From assembly GCA_020726505.1 (NCBI GenBank), contig JAHLEZ010000001.1, positions 1,364,001 to 1,428,000 of the forward strand: a DNA stretch of 64,000 nucleotides. The letters run 5' to 3'. Both the position numbers and the translations under genes were made by a program. The first letter of the stretch is position 1; every line of letters begins with the position of its first letter. Positions 49,501 through 61,000 of the stretch are shown piece after piece. The notes beneath the pieces are model-generated. The model did not search any database, was not told the origin of the DNA, and saw only the letters and a program-made list of their open reading frames with translations. This DNA is from Leptodontidium sp. MPI-SDFR-AT-0119 (Eukaryota > Ascomycota > Leotiomycetes > Helotiales > Leptodontidiaceae).

Positions 49501-51353
49501 CGGCCACATCTTCGTCACCTAAGGACATAGAACCTTTATCTCTGGATCAAGGATCTCGTCGAACAACTCTGCAAGTAAAGGTGCCGAACAGCAAAAGCAG
49601 TGATGATGAGGCAGGGTCTGTGCCAGACACAGCTTCAAGTGTGAACTCCAGAGAAACTCACCATGTCGTTCGCCACAAAGCTAGTGCTATCAACTTAATG
49701 AATCGGAAGGATTCAACAAAATCATTCCCTGAGACGGGCATGACTTCAGCGAATGTCTTTGGCAGAGTGGAAGGACCATTTCCTCACAATAGAGGAGATT
49801 CATCTGCGCTGGCTCTGGCGAAGGAGAAAGAGAAGGCGGACCGCGACCAGATTCGTTTCCGAGGAGCTCATACCTACGCTGGCAATGATCCAAGTATATT
49901 GAAAATGCTGGATGCCATGTATGTCGACAACTATCCGAATGACATTGCCGAGTTTGGACCTATGATTGCTACATCGAGCAGGCGAAAGAATATCAACAAG
50001 GGATCATCTCAAACTCCAGATAGACCTTGGAAGCCCGAAGGTACATTAGTTGCCACCTTTGCAGAGCATACTGGGCCAGTGCATCACATAGTTGTTGCTC
50101 CAGATAATTTGTTCTTCCTCACAGGTGGAGACGATGGTTGTGTGAAGGTCTGGGATACTGGACGACTTGAACGCAACATTGCACATCGTTCCAGACAAAC
50201 CTACAAGCATGCCCCTGACGCCCAGGTCACTGCTCTTTGCTTTGTCGAAAATACACACTCCTTCATTAGTTGTGGCAGCGATGGCAGTATCAATGTGATC
50301 AGGGTCGAGTGTTTACATGCTAGTGGGACGGTGAGGTATAGCAAGCTGCGTGTCTTGCGCGAATACCAGCTTCCCAAGGGAGAAATGGCCCTCTGGTCCG
50401 ACCACTTTAAGGTAGAGACCAACTCGACCTTGCTTATCGCCACGAATCGATCACGAGTTCTTGCAATCGATCTTAGGACAATGGAAACTCTCTACACATT
50501 GGATAACCCCGTTCATCATGGCACGCCAACTTGTTTCATTGTGGACAAACGACGGCAATGGCTACTTCTAGGAACATCCCATGGAGTCCTGGATCTTTGG
50601 GATCTCCGATTTAAGGTTCGCCTTCGAGCTTGGGGGGTACCAGGAGCCACCTCTATCTATAGAATGTGTCTACATCCTACCAAAGGCCGTGGTAGATGGG
50701 TCTGTGTTGCCGGTGGTAGCGGACACGGGGAGATGACTGTCTGGGATGTTGAGAAGGTGCAATGCAGGGAAGTTTATCGAGCAGGAGGTAGCAGAGATGG
50801 GCCCAAAGGATATGAGCCCTGGCCTGTGGATGAAGATCGCCCTGAGGGCATGCTGGGACGATTTGCAACTGCACTGGAGCCGAATGGGTCAAGCAACTCC
50901 GACCGAGGGATGCGAGCGATGGTGGCAGGAACAGACTCCTACGATGATAATCGAGAGTCAAAGTATGGTTTCATCATCACAGGAGGGTCCGATAAGAAGA
51001 TACGGTTCTGGGATGTCTCTCGCGTTGAGAATTCTATGGTTGTCAGTGGACTTGAAGCTGAAGAGCTGAAGCCAAGCTTCACTTCCACGCATCCCACCGC
51101 TTCATTGACGCTTAACGCGGAGCGAATCCCGAGACCAGGACCAACCGCTCCCAATGCAGGAGCGAGTTCTCGAACTTCAAATGCAAGCAAAACATCAAGC
51201 GGGCGACCGCCTAGATCCACAGTGATCTCTCTTCAGCAGCAGCAGCTTCTGAGATCTCACTTAGATTCGATTCTCAACATTGCATTACTAGAATCGCCTT
51301 ATGGGATGATGGTGTCGGTGGATAGGTCGGGCGTTGTCTTTGTATTTCAATAG
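46589..51353 (+). CDS. VPS15: Vps15, regulatory kinase-like subunit of PI3-kinase
   Basis: A membrane-anchored pseudokinase-like subunit that activates the phosphatidylinositol 3-kinase Vps34 in vacuolar sorting and autophagy. Exons 46589-46799 and 46852-51353 give about 1570 residues. MGQGFSL at the start fits an N-myristoylation site. The kinase-like domain occupies about residues 20-300, with HGDIKTEN as catalytic loop and DFSSSFKP in place of a standard DFG motif, typical of Vps15. HEAT repeats follow at about 350-720. A low-complexity Ser/Arg linker leads to a C-terminal WD40 propeller from about 1130, with GGDDGCVKVWD, LDLWDLRF and GGSDKKIRFWD. A short CAG run near 51236 encodes Gln residues. 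The 52-base intron restores the frame at ERKALADVPNALAY. Confidence 0.96.
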
Positions 51354-51777
51354 GTGGTTAAACATGCACTTGGGCATTTCAAAGGCGTTTGGGGCATCTC
51401 GATGGCAGGCATGTGGTGGCGCTAGGCTAGATAATACATTAGGTCAGGAAGCCTCAGTTACGATGCGCTCTTGGTACACAGAAATCATAATGTATTACAT
51501 ACATCATACAGAGATCTCTTTCTAATATCTAGGCCCTGCGACAATAGACACCTTTTTGTTCTAGACCAGGTTCGAGAGATGTAAACAACCCTCTCGTGTT
51601 GATAGCCTTGATGTGGACTAGCGCCACTTCTAGTTCTCTAATTTAGAAATTTGGAGGGGAACAGCCTCAGCCTTGTCAAACACCCTTCCACCGAGCTCAA
51701 CCCAGCACAATTCCTCGCAGCTGGCCACTCTTTCATTCATTTCACGACTTACGAAAAGCAGCAGGTAAACCGCCACA
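51354..51777. other. Intergenic, 0.42 kb
   Basis: 3' flank of VPS15 and promoter of the U2 A' gene. No gene seen. Confidence 0.5.
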
Positions 51778-52793
51778 ATGCGTCTCACAGCAGAACTGAT
51801 CCAATCCTCCCTCTCCTACCTCAACCCACTCAAAGAGCGCGAGCTTGATCTCCGAGGTGCGTACCTGAAAAGAACATGATACTACACTTTGAGGCGAGCT
51901 GAGTTGATATCGAATTTTGTACTTCTGCAGGCCATAAAATCCCCGCCATTGAGAACCTTGGTGTCGCCGGTGTGAGTTCCCCTCTACTCAGATCCGCGCT
52001 TCCTACCTATCCAGACAGAGCTCGCTGTCCACATTCTATGGAATAGCTGCTAATGGGAAGTCAATAGCCCCACGATGCGATCGACTTCACCGACAATGAT
52101 ATCCAAGTCCTAGGCAACTTCCCCTTGTCACCGCGGTTACATACTCTGCTACTGGCGCGCAACAGAGTCGCAGGCATCCAACCCTCTCTCGCGAACTCGA
52201 TACCCAACCTCACAACGCTAGTCCTGACCGCGAACAACTTTGCAGAGCTGGCTGATTTGGATGTCCTGGCTACGTTCCGTTCCCTTACACACCTGGTCCT
52301 GTTGGAGAATCCCGTTACAAGAAAAGAGGTGCGTTTTATGTACTCCAGGAACGGGAATTGGTGGTAGCTGACGGGGTTATAGCATTACCGGTACTGGGTG
52401 ATCTGGAGATGTCCGACCGTCAGGTTTTTCGACTATAAGAAGGTTAAGGATGTGGAGCGCGAGAAGGCGAAGGAGCTGTTTGGTACTTCTACTGAGCCAT
52501 CTGCCTTGGCTTCTAAGGTAAGTTTTCAGACACAAGACCCTGGGCAATTGCTGATATAGTGGCAGATCATGGGTGTGAAGTCCAAGACCTTCGACGTCCC
52601 CTCAGCAAACGGCTCAGCAGCGGCTTCATCATCGAAGAACTACCGCGTCAAGTTGACCGACAAGGAACGCAAGAAGGTGGAGGAGCTGATTAGGAATGCC
52701 AAGAGCTTGCAGGATATCATCCGTCTGGAGCAGGAGCTGAATGAGGGACGTGTACCAGCTGCTGCTCAGGGTGCAGACGACATGGAGGAATGA
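51778..52793 (+). CDS. LEA1: U2 snRNP protein A' (Lea1)
   Basis: A leucine-rich-repeat protein of the U2 small nuclear ribonucleoprotein, partner of U2 B'' in the spliceosome. Exons are 51778-51856, 51931-51971, 52068-52328, 52383-52517 and 52566-52793, giving about 247 residues. The start MRLTAELI and ERELDLRGHKIPAIENLG are diagnostic of U2A'. Four LRR units follow, e.g. HTLLLARNRVAGI and LTTLVLTANNF, then an LRR cap with LENPVTRKEHYRYWVIW, whose two halves are joined by splicing. The C-terminus is helical and charged (KERKKVEELIRNAKSLQDI) and binds outside the repeats in relatives. Five exons in 1 kb make this the most intron-dense gene here. Confidence 0.95.
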
Positions 52794-53165
52794 GAGAGAG
52801 GCTTGTTACTGTGCGGGAGATGGCAAAATGTGGCTTCGATTCTGCATATCAGATGGCGTTATGGCTGGGTGATACGAAAAGTATTGGCGTTTTCTGCTGG
52901 ATACCGAGCTACTGATGATATAGAAGAAGAAGAAAAAAAACGTCGCAGTCTCACATGAGAACTGGGTAAATTCACACCTGCATGGTCTCACACATCCTTT
53001 CACTCTTGCCCTAATAGAAAATTCGTGATCATGAATGAATGAGTCCACCTAGAAGCTACCAGCGAAATTAAAACGCGTAACCTCTATCCCAACCCGAAGC
53101 CTTTTTCTAAAATACAATGGTCATGAATCGTTCGTGAAGATTATTTTTGAGACAAGCAGAAAGAT
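52794..53165. other. Convergent 3' flanks, 0.37 kb
   Basis: The spacer between LEA1 and the Dpb3-like gene contains no gene. An A-rich stretch is at 52921-52940. Confidence 0.5.
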
Positions 53166-53900
53166 CTACTTCATCTCGACGTCCGGAGCCTGATTCTGGC
53201 CCTCGGAGATGGTGGATCCAGTGCTCAATCGAACGCGTCGACTCTCCTTCTCCAATTGCGCATTTGGATCATCAGCCTCGTCATCATCCAGCGAAGTATC
53301 ATGGGCTCCGGCTCCGAACCCGTTCGTGCCGTTTACGGTGGGCTTTATTCCGACCAAAGTCGTTTGGCCTGCCTCAACGGAACTCTCGCCGTTGGTCTTG
53401 CTTGGTCCTGCGGCGATTTTCTTGGCTTCTTTGTATGGCATTGTCTTGGGGACTATGTCGACGAGAAACTCGAGGTTGTCATGGTGGGCGACTGCGTTGG
53501 CTAGGATGTGTTAATTTGGCTAGGTTAAGGGATATTGAAGAGGGAATTGTACCAAGATCGCGGTATTGGATGTTACGGCGAGGCTTCTTCTCGGAACGGA
53601 CGACGTTGTGGGCTTGTTCAGAGAGATGTTGGATGAACATCTCCTGTTGAGATTGTCAGTCACCACTTCACGGGCATAGTATACGTAAAAACTTACCGTA
53701 GCAACTGTGATGACGAAAGCAGCAGAATTAGAGCAGGCATGGATATCAGAGTCAACCTGTATCATCTTCTTCACACGGGAAACTGAGAAGGGATAAGCAC
53801 GTGCCTTGACGAGAGGGGTTGTGGGAGGGGTCTTACGAGGGAGCTGGGTAGTACCAGTGGCCTCCTTCCGAGGAGGAATGGGGGCAGTGTTGTAAGGCAT
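53166..53900 (-). CDS. Histone-fold subunit of DNA polymerase epsilon / CHRAC (Dpb3-like)
   Basis: A CBF/NF-Y-type histone-fold protein. Exons, on the minus strand, are 53900-53697, 53643-53553 and 53500-53166, about 209 residues. The fold spans about residues 30-120: KARAYPFSVSRVKKMIQVD (helix 1), CSNSAAFVITVATEMFIQHL (helix 2, read across the intron), RRNIQYRDLANAVAHHD (helix 3 and C-helix). This pattern identifies Dpb3/POLE4 or the related CHRAC-15 protein, which dimerises with a Dpb4-type partner on replicating chromatin. The tail is Gly/Thr/Asp-rich with an acidic patch (SLDDDEADD). The three splice junctions each keep the frame. Confidence 0.9.
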
Positions 53901-54912
53901 GGTGAAGTTGTATTTTCAGGACGATAATAAGTCGATTCAGATGAACTCAAGACACCTCAGACTTCTTGTGTCTTGGCTTGTCAACCAAATCTTCTCGTGA
54001 TAGGTATTCCTCGAAACGAATTGCAATGTAACCTTCCGAGTTTGGCAACCTACAATGCTCTGTCAATGTTAGCAAACTTCCTCGGGGAGGCATTTGGAAT
54101 ATCCAGTTGGGATGGCTTTATTCATCTTGACAAAAAATCCACAGCGACAGAAGGTTGTTGGATTGTCGAAACTCTGACAGGAGACAACAAGCCCATGGAA
54201 TTCCATATTTGAGGGGCTTGAAGGCGTAAAAACATGAGAGTACCCAAAGGAGAGCTTGGGTATATGACCCGTACTAAAGGAATGAGGCTGTACCTGACTT
54301 CTGGTCTGGCCGGTGAGCCAACAACTTGGAGGTTTGCTTCGTGCTTTCAATGCTCAATGGATAACTCGGGGCAGCTGGAAGTCCTATTGATGCGATCAAC
54401 AATATGTATGTCTCAAGGAACTGATTCTACTTACTCTCTTGTTCGATTGTCACGTATACACTCTGAGATCACGAAGTTATTCAACTGATGGGTGTGGATA
54501 GGGAGAATGTCGCGAGAGGACGCGCTGAGGTCCTTGAGGCGGCAAATCGGCCGCGTTGCCGCATCAAGGAGTCTGGTCTGCGCAAGTTGCCCGGTGTTAT
54601 GCCGGTAGACTACAGTCCTGTTCAATGATTCTAATGACAGTACTTTGCTCCGAAAATCACTAGACATGTGGAATATAGAGAACATTCATTAAATCTCAGT
54701 AACATCCAGACACTTCCGCCTGATTTTTATCCGTGGCTATGGCAGTGAGGGTTCTCGTGTCCACCAGCTTCGGGGCGGAGCTATGCCATGATGAGGCACG
54801 GTTCTTGGTATAGGAGCTTGGCTGAGGTGATGTCCATCACCTGGATATAAAACAAGGCTGGTCCCCGATTTTCACAATAGCTGGTCACTTTTCTTCGAAT
54901 AGAGCGTCCAAA
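53901..54912. other. Divergent intergenic region, 1.0 kb
   Basis: The region holds the promoter of the Dpb3-like gene at the left and that of the C2-domain protein gene at the right. Short frames at 53973-54488 have no family support. GTGATGTCCATCAC near 54829 is a short inverted repeat just ahead of a TATA box. Confidence 0.5.
54846..54852 (+). promoter_or_regulatory. TATA box of the C2-domain protein gene
   Basis: TATAAAA lies 61 bases upstream of the start codon at 54913, with no other gene between. Position and sequence fit a core promoter; it is the clearest TATA box in the window. Confidence 0.55.
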
Positions 54913-57562
54913 ATGAATCGACCGTTCAACGGTGATCTGAGCGATTTGATAGAGAAGGGATGGAAGGTACGTCTCGATAGTAGCATTGTCCACCAACCCC
55001 CTCTAATTTCAACATAGAACTATCGAGTCCTCTCACAAGCTCCTCAACAACTCAAACCACTTTCTGATGCAGTGGCTTCTACGATCGCGGTGCTACGCCT
55101 GACACACGATGCCATTCAGGATATCCAGCTTTCAGCTACCGACCAATGGGTCATAAATGGCCAGAAGGACGCTAGCAACTTGGTCCTTGAGCAGCTAGAA
55201 GGGTTTATTTACGGCCTCAGGGCACAGCAATTGGGTTTCGATGGAGTGGCTGCTGTCGAACGCAAGATTTTGGACCAAGTCGGTCAGCTTTCTTCATTGT
55301 TGGAAGTACTTCATGGGTATGATTCATTTTCTGGGTGTTCCCCTTTTCGTGTTTGGCGAGATTGTGTTTTGGATCCCAAATGTGCTGTGCTGGCATGGGA
55401 TATTCTAGCCCAAAGTTCAAGTTCAAGTTGAGAGGTGTTCCTACTTTGCTCAATCTCACACGGAATTCGTGTTGGGTACAATAGGTTTTTTCAACCACGA
55501 CGCTCCCATGAAAACAGGTGGCTAGATTATAGAGCATGGTGATTTTTTATTTCTGACGAAGAATTTTACTCACATCATTCGCAACCGTTCATTCGCTAAC
55601 CCTATGCCAATTGAAGTCCCGCGAGACAAGATATATCAACTGCCTTGAGCAATATTGCCGACGTCCAATCTGTTGCAGCAAACTGGGAGGATCTGCAAGC
55701 AGAACTTCAGAAGTTCGGTATCTCGGATCGCTTAATCCAAGAGAGCTTCTTTTTCATCGACAGTTGGCTGAAGGATAATATTACCGAGGACAATGAAGCG
55801 ACTAAAGAACCCGATGATGCTAAGAAAGTTATGATTGGGCCAAGTCGAGATCTTGCAGCTGTCCAGATGAACGACGAGAATGAGGACGATAAGCTTCCAG
55901 GATACACTCCAGGAGCAAAACGTGGTACCGTTGAAGAGAAAGTCCAGTCTCTGGAGCAAACCACGATGATCATGAACCACAGCGAGCCGATTAATTTGAT
56001 GGCGACATCTTCTAAGGCGCCACCTGCTTACACTTTTGAAGAGGGTCACGATGAGCATGTCGACCAAGACTTTAACAGATATATCAAGGAGGCGCTCGAC
56101 AACGAAGCCAGTAGACGGTCGATTGAACGGATTCAGCACCCCGATGCGGGAGCCAAAGCCTATTCTTGGCTCCCAAAAGCAATGCAATCCCAATATAAAG
56201 GGCGGGGCGATATCATATCGCTTTTGGAACCAAACTCATTCTCGGCCATGGCTTACGAAACCGCGCCGAGATGTAATGAGGAGATTGAGAGACTGATGAG
56301 TCTGTTGCGGGTAACCTTCGAACACAAAAACCTGTCACAAAGCGCCGGCGTTGTCAATGATGCCTCCAGATGTTTGGACTCTATGTCTAAGGCGATATCT
56401 AGATTTATGTTGCTCCATAATCAACATGCTCCTGCCTCTGAAGCCTTCAGTGATATAGATGCTCTAGATTTCGAATACAGCACCGCAACTGGTCTTGATG
56501 ACACTCACCAGTTTCCTGCAACTGAGTTTGAACTCTGCCAGAAGTCGTATTATCGGCTCCTGACATACATCATGGGCATGCTCGAAGCTTTCACGTATAT
56601 ATTCCAGGGGAGAACATATATCAGCCGGTCCCATCACGAGCTTGAGTTCCTGTGGAAGGATAAAAAGATGGAAATACGAACTGCTTGGATCGACAAACAA
56701 CTAGCTGGCTGGGACGAGGTCGAAGCCGCAGTGCTGATCATCCGTGACTGGCGCGCAATTCGACCCTTCATTCGAGGTGAAGCCTTGAGGGCTCTCAGAG
56801 ACTGGCAAACCGCAGAGAAAATACTCTCAGGCTCCGAAGGGGAAGATCTAATAGAGTTCACAATTGTGTCTGCTACGGGATTCCCGAAATCGACATTCGG
56901 AAGACCAAGTCTGCTTGCCAAAGCAGTTCTGTTTGTTGCAACTCGCGTTGGACAGGCGAGGGTTCTTGAGCTCAAAACAGAAGTTGTATCCAAATCCCAA
57001 GATCCGGTCTGGAACAAAGCCTTCGACATTGCTGTGCCGAAAAATTCGAAGTGGATCGACGTCGAGGTGTGTGATCGTGTGGCAGGAATGGAGACCCAGA
57101 TTGGAAGAATCCGGATGCCTTTCTCCTTCGTTCCTGGAGTCGAAGCAAATTTTGCAGACAAGAGTCTGATGTATGGGATAGATGGTACGTAAATATCTGA
57201 GCATCCGAACTTCCCAGCTAACTTGAATACCAGAGGAGCTAGAGTTTGCTGTGCCACTGATAGGCAAAGGCAAGGAAGTCCGGCCGCCTTTGATCAAGCT
57301 TCACTTGAAATGGGCTGGCCGTCAAGCAAAACTGCAGGAGTCTGTGTTGCCTTTCGCGTCGCCTGGGAAGATGTTCAAGAAAAACTACACTGGTATCCCG
57401 CTTTCACAGGAACAAAGAGATGCAGTAAATATGTCTGGCCTGGCTCCAAGACTCAGCAATGTGAGCAACAGGAGTGAAGTCAGCGGAAGTGGCGGTCGAG
57501 CTGCTGCAGCGACTTCGGTGAATGCGACATTGGAGATACTTAATATCGCAACAAATCTCTAG
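54913..57562 (+). CDS. C2-domain protein of unknown function
   Basis: Four exons, 54913-54966, 55018-55316, 55650-57184 and 57234-57562, encode about 738 residues; I do not recognise a named family. The N-terminal 120 residues are helical (VASTIAVLRLTHDAIQDIQL). An acidic, Pro-containing linker follows (PGYTPGAKRGTVEEKV, KAPPAYTFEEGHDEH), with PPAYTF resembling a WW- or arrestin-type ligand. A helical middle region runs to about residue 510. Residues of about 518-640 form a C2 domain (LIEFTIVSATGFPKSTFG, SQDPVWNKAFDIAV, WIDVEVCDRV), usually a membrane- or lipid-binding module. The intron at 55317-55649 (333 bases) is far longer than others here and could hide a short exon. The last exon is Ser/Ala-rich. 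Confidence 0.8.
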
Positions 57563-58037
57563 GCAGTCCCCAGCTGACTACCTTATGCGGGTGGGGGCTT
57601 AGAGAAGAGTCAATAGGTCACAGAACTTATTTTGACGGGAGCTTGGAACACTGGCACTCTTACAGGATAGAGCTGGGTAGAGTAGGGGCAGGGTTATCAG
57701 GGCAGGAGATATCTGATGACTATTGGGAATTACGAACCAGCGACGCTTTGTGCGAAACTTCAGTCGGTAGAGATGTAGAATGTACTTCAGATAAAGTCCC
57801 CCCAGGCACCGACTCAACACTGCTAATCAATTGTGTATGCGACCTTCCTCATTTGCTATCTCGGTCCCGATAACAATTTGGTGACTGGTATACGTAGTCT
57901 ATTCTGCCTGCTGAGGCATGCACGCGTGTGGCACACCTCTTATCTAGACGTCCTCGCATCTCAGTCAGTCCAGTTTTTCAGTGTCTCTGCTGGAATTTGC
58001 TCCTCTTCCAAGTACTGAGTACATTGAATATACAGTT
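57563..58037. other. Intergenic, 0.47 kb
   Basis: Spacer before the ABCC transporter gene. No gene seen. Confidence 0.5.
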
Positions 58038-61000
58038 ATGGAGTTCTCGGGGTGCGTGAACGATGAGTCGATTGGACCCGCCGTTGAAGGTTGCAGGGGG
58101 GACTTCGACTTTACCATCAAATTCGAGAGAATCTGTTTTCTGTTGATACCGACAGCCATTTTTATCACCATTTGTCTTCCGCGCATTTTTTATCTAAGTC
58201 GCCAGCCAATCATTGTTTACGGCGGCAGAATTCTGCAGATTGCAAAAGTCGTACGTCCATCCCGTAGCTTTCAATTCATGCGAACGTCGTATTTCTAACT
58301 AACAACTTATCCAACCATAGCTCGTCATTGCAGCATATAGTCTCATTCAACTCGCACTACTAGTGCTATCAATCATCAAATCCAGGAAGTTTGAGGCTTT
58401 CCTCATTTCCTCCTCAGCTACAACGCTTGCATCCGCCTGGTGCATTTCAGTTCTCTCGTACCTCGAGCATTCACGATCACCCAGACCAGCTATTTTGCTC
58501 AATGCTTATTTGTTTATCACCATCCTCCTGGATATAACTCAGACACGCACCTTGTGGCTTGCATCAACAAGCGTCGATGAGATCACCTTCTCCCGGCTGT
58601 TCACCGCAGCGACTGTTCTCAAAGCCCTTTTAATCATTCTCGAGTCTCAGCACAAGACACGATGGCTCCGCTGGGACATCAGAGAGCACAGTCCCGAGGA
58701 GACCAGTGGTTTATATAGTATTGGTGCATTTGTCTGGCTCAACCGACTATTCATGAGAGGATACACGCGAGTCTTGAGTCTCGATGATCTCTACCCACTT
58801 GACCAGACAATGGCTTCGAACGTTCTGCAGGCCAAACTCTCCATATTCATGAACGAAGAACCCCCGAATCGGAAACATGGTCTTGCCAGAGTAACCGCCA
58901 AGGCTTTGGTTGTCCCTCTCCTTCTTCCAGTTGGACCACGAATTGCTCTCGGCGCTTTTCAGTTCTGCCAGCCACTCCTCCTCAACTCACTGTTGAGATA
59001 TCTTCAGACTCCGCCTGAGAATTCTTCGCGCAACAATGGCTATGGTCTCATCGGTGCTACAGCATTGATTTACACTGGCATTGCGACATCAGGGGCGATT
59101 TACTGGTATCTGCAAGAACGGGCTATGTATATGATGCGAGGAGTACTGGCTAGCGCTGTGTATAGAAAAACGGTACAAGCCAAGCTTTCCGCAGCAGATG
59201 ATTCTGCTGCTTTGACTTTGATGAGTGCAGACGTTGAGCGCATTATTCAAGGTCTTCGGAGTATCCATGAGCTTTGGGCAAACACCGTCGAGGTCGCCCT
59301 AGCCTCATGGCTACTTTCCCGTCTTATAGGTGCATCTTTTGTTGCGCCCCTGATTGTTGTTGTTTGCTGTGTGTTTCTCTCAACGTTGCTGGCAAAAGTT
59401 ACTGGCCCTCGACAAAAAGCATGGATGGAGAAGACTCAGAAGAGAGTGGTGAGTGCCTCAGGAACGCCTTTCCAGCGTAGAACTCCATCTCATGCGAAGC
59501 TCATTGGAATACGAATCTGCCTTTCATTGATTTTGCGACCGTCTTGACGAGCAGTGACTGACTTATATTTCAATTAGGGCCTAACATCCAACATCATTGG
59601 GCAAATGAAGCACCTGAAGATATCAGGCCTCGTTGGTCCAGTCGAAGAGTTGATCCAACAGATGCGAGTCGATGAACTCAAAACAGGTGCCAGGTTTCGA
59701 ATGGTTATAATTTGGTCTGTCATAATCGGATACTCTCCGTTATGTATTTCTCCAGTCATGACTTTTGCCTTCGCTGGGCGGACACTCGATGTCACCACAA
59801 TTTTCACCGCGATGTCATATCTTCTCCTTTTAGCCAATCCGTTGGCTGTTCTTTTCCAGATGATTCCTGGATTCAACGCCTCTTTCACTTGCCTCGCCCG
59901 AATTCAGGTCTTTCTAGAAAAGGACTCGCAGGTTGACTTTCGTACTTCGGCACAGGTCCGTTTGAGAGAGAGCACTTTTCCTCCTCCCAGCCGCGACGAC
60001 AAAGAAAACATTCCTCTACACGGCTCGGCGATGCAAATCTCTGGCGGCAACTTTGGATGGGAACAAGATAAGACAACCCTACATGACATCAAGCTCAACA
60101 TTCCGACATCACGTTTGACTGTTGTTATTGGTCCTGTTGCGTCCGGTAAGTCAACATTGTGTAAGGTCATCTTAGGCGAGGCACCTTTTGCACAGGGAGA
60201 GGTGACGATTACTTCGCTTCTTGATAAGGTTGGCTTTTGCGATCAAACACCTTACCTGTCAAATACGACTATCCGTCAAAACATCATCGGCTTTTCTGCC
60301 TTTGACGAGGCACGATACCACGAAGTCATCAACGCTTCCATGCTTGTTTCAGACTTGGCTGGACTACCACAGGGAGACCAGACCAACGTGGGTAGCGAGG
60401 GCATTACACTGAGTGGTGGGCAGAAGAGTCGGGTATGCATCGCCCGGGCTTTGTATGTCGATTCCAGTTTTCTGGTGTTCGATGATATTCTGAGCGGACT
60501 CGATGCGGACACCGAAGAACATGTCTTTAACAATGTATTCTCGCCTACAGGCTTACTCAGACGGAGGAACGCAACGGTAGTGCTTTGTACGCATTCCGTG
60601 AGGCACCTGCCTTATGCGGATCATATCGTTGCTCTCGGTGCGGATGGAAGGATAACAGAGCAAGGAACATTCCAATTCCTTACGACGGACCAAATGGGAT
60701 ATGTACACAGCCTCGGAGTCAAGGAACACGGGAAGACAAATTCTTGCAACGATAATTCATTCACGAAACCGAGTCCAGTAGTTGGCACTCAGACCTTTGC
60801 ATCAGAGACAGCAGTGTCAAGCCCCACAAGCAATCAAGATCGCATTCTAGGGGATGGTACCGTCTATCGCCACTACTTCTCTCGAGTTAAGAAATGGAAT
60901 ATCGCTGGCATAGCATTCTTTTCCCTTGGAGGGGGCTTCTTCATCAACTTCAACATCATCTGGCTCAAGTTCTGGTCTGAAGACATTGCATCTATTCACC

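Noticed and set aside
53973..54488. Small genes in the Dpb3 - C2 protein spacer
   Set aside because: The short frames have no splice signals, motifs or codon pattern to support them.
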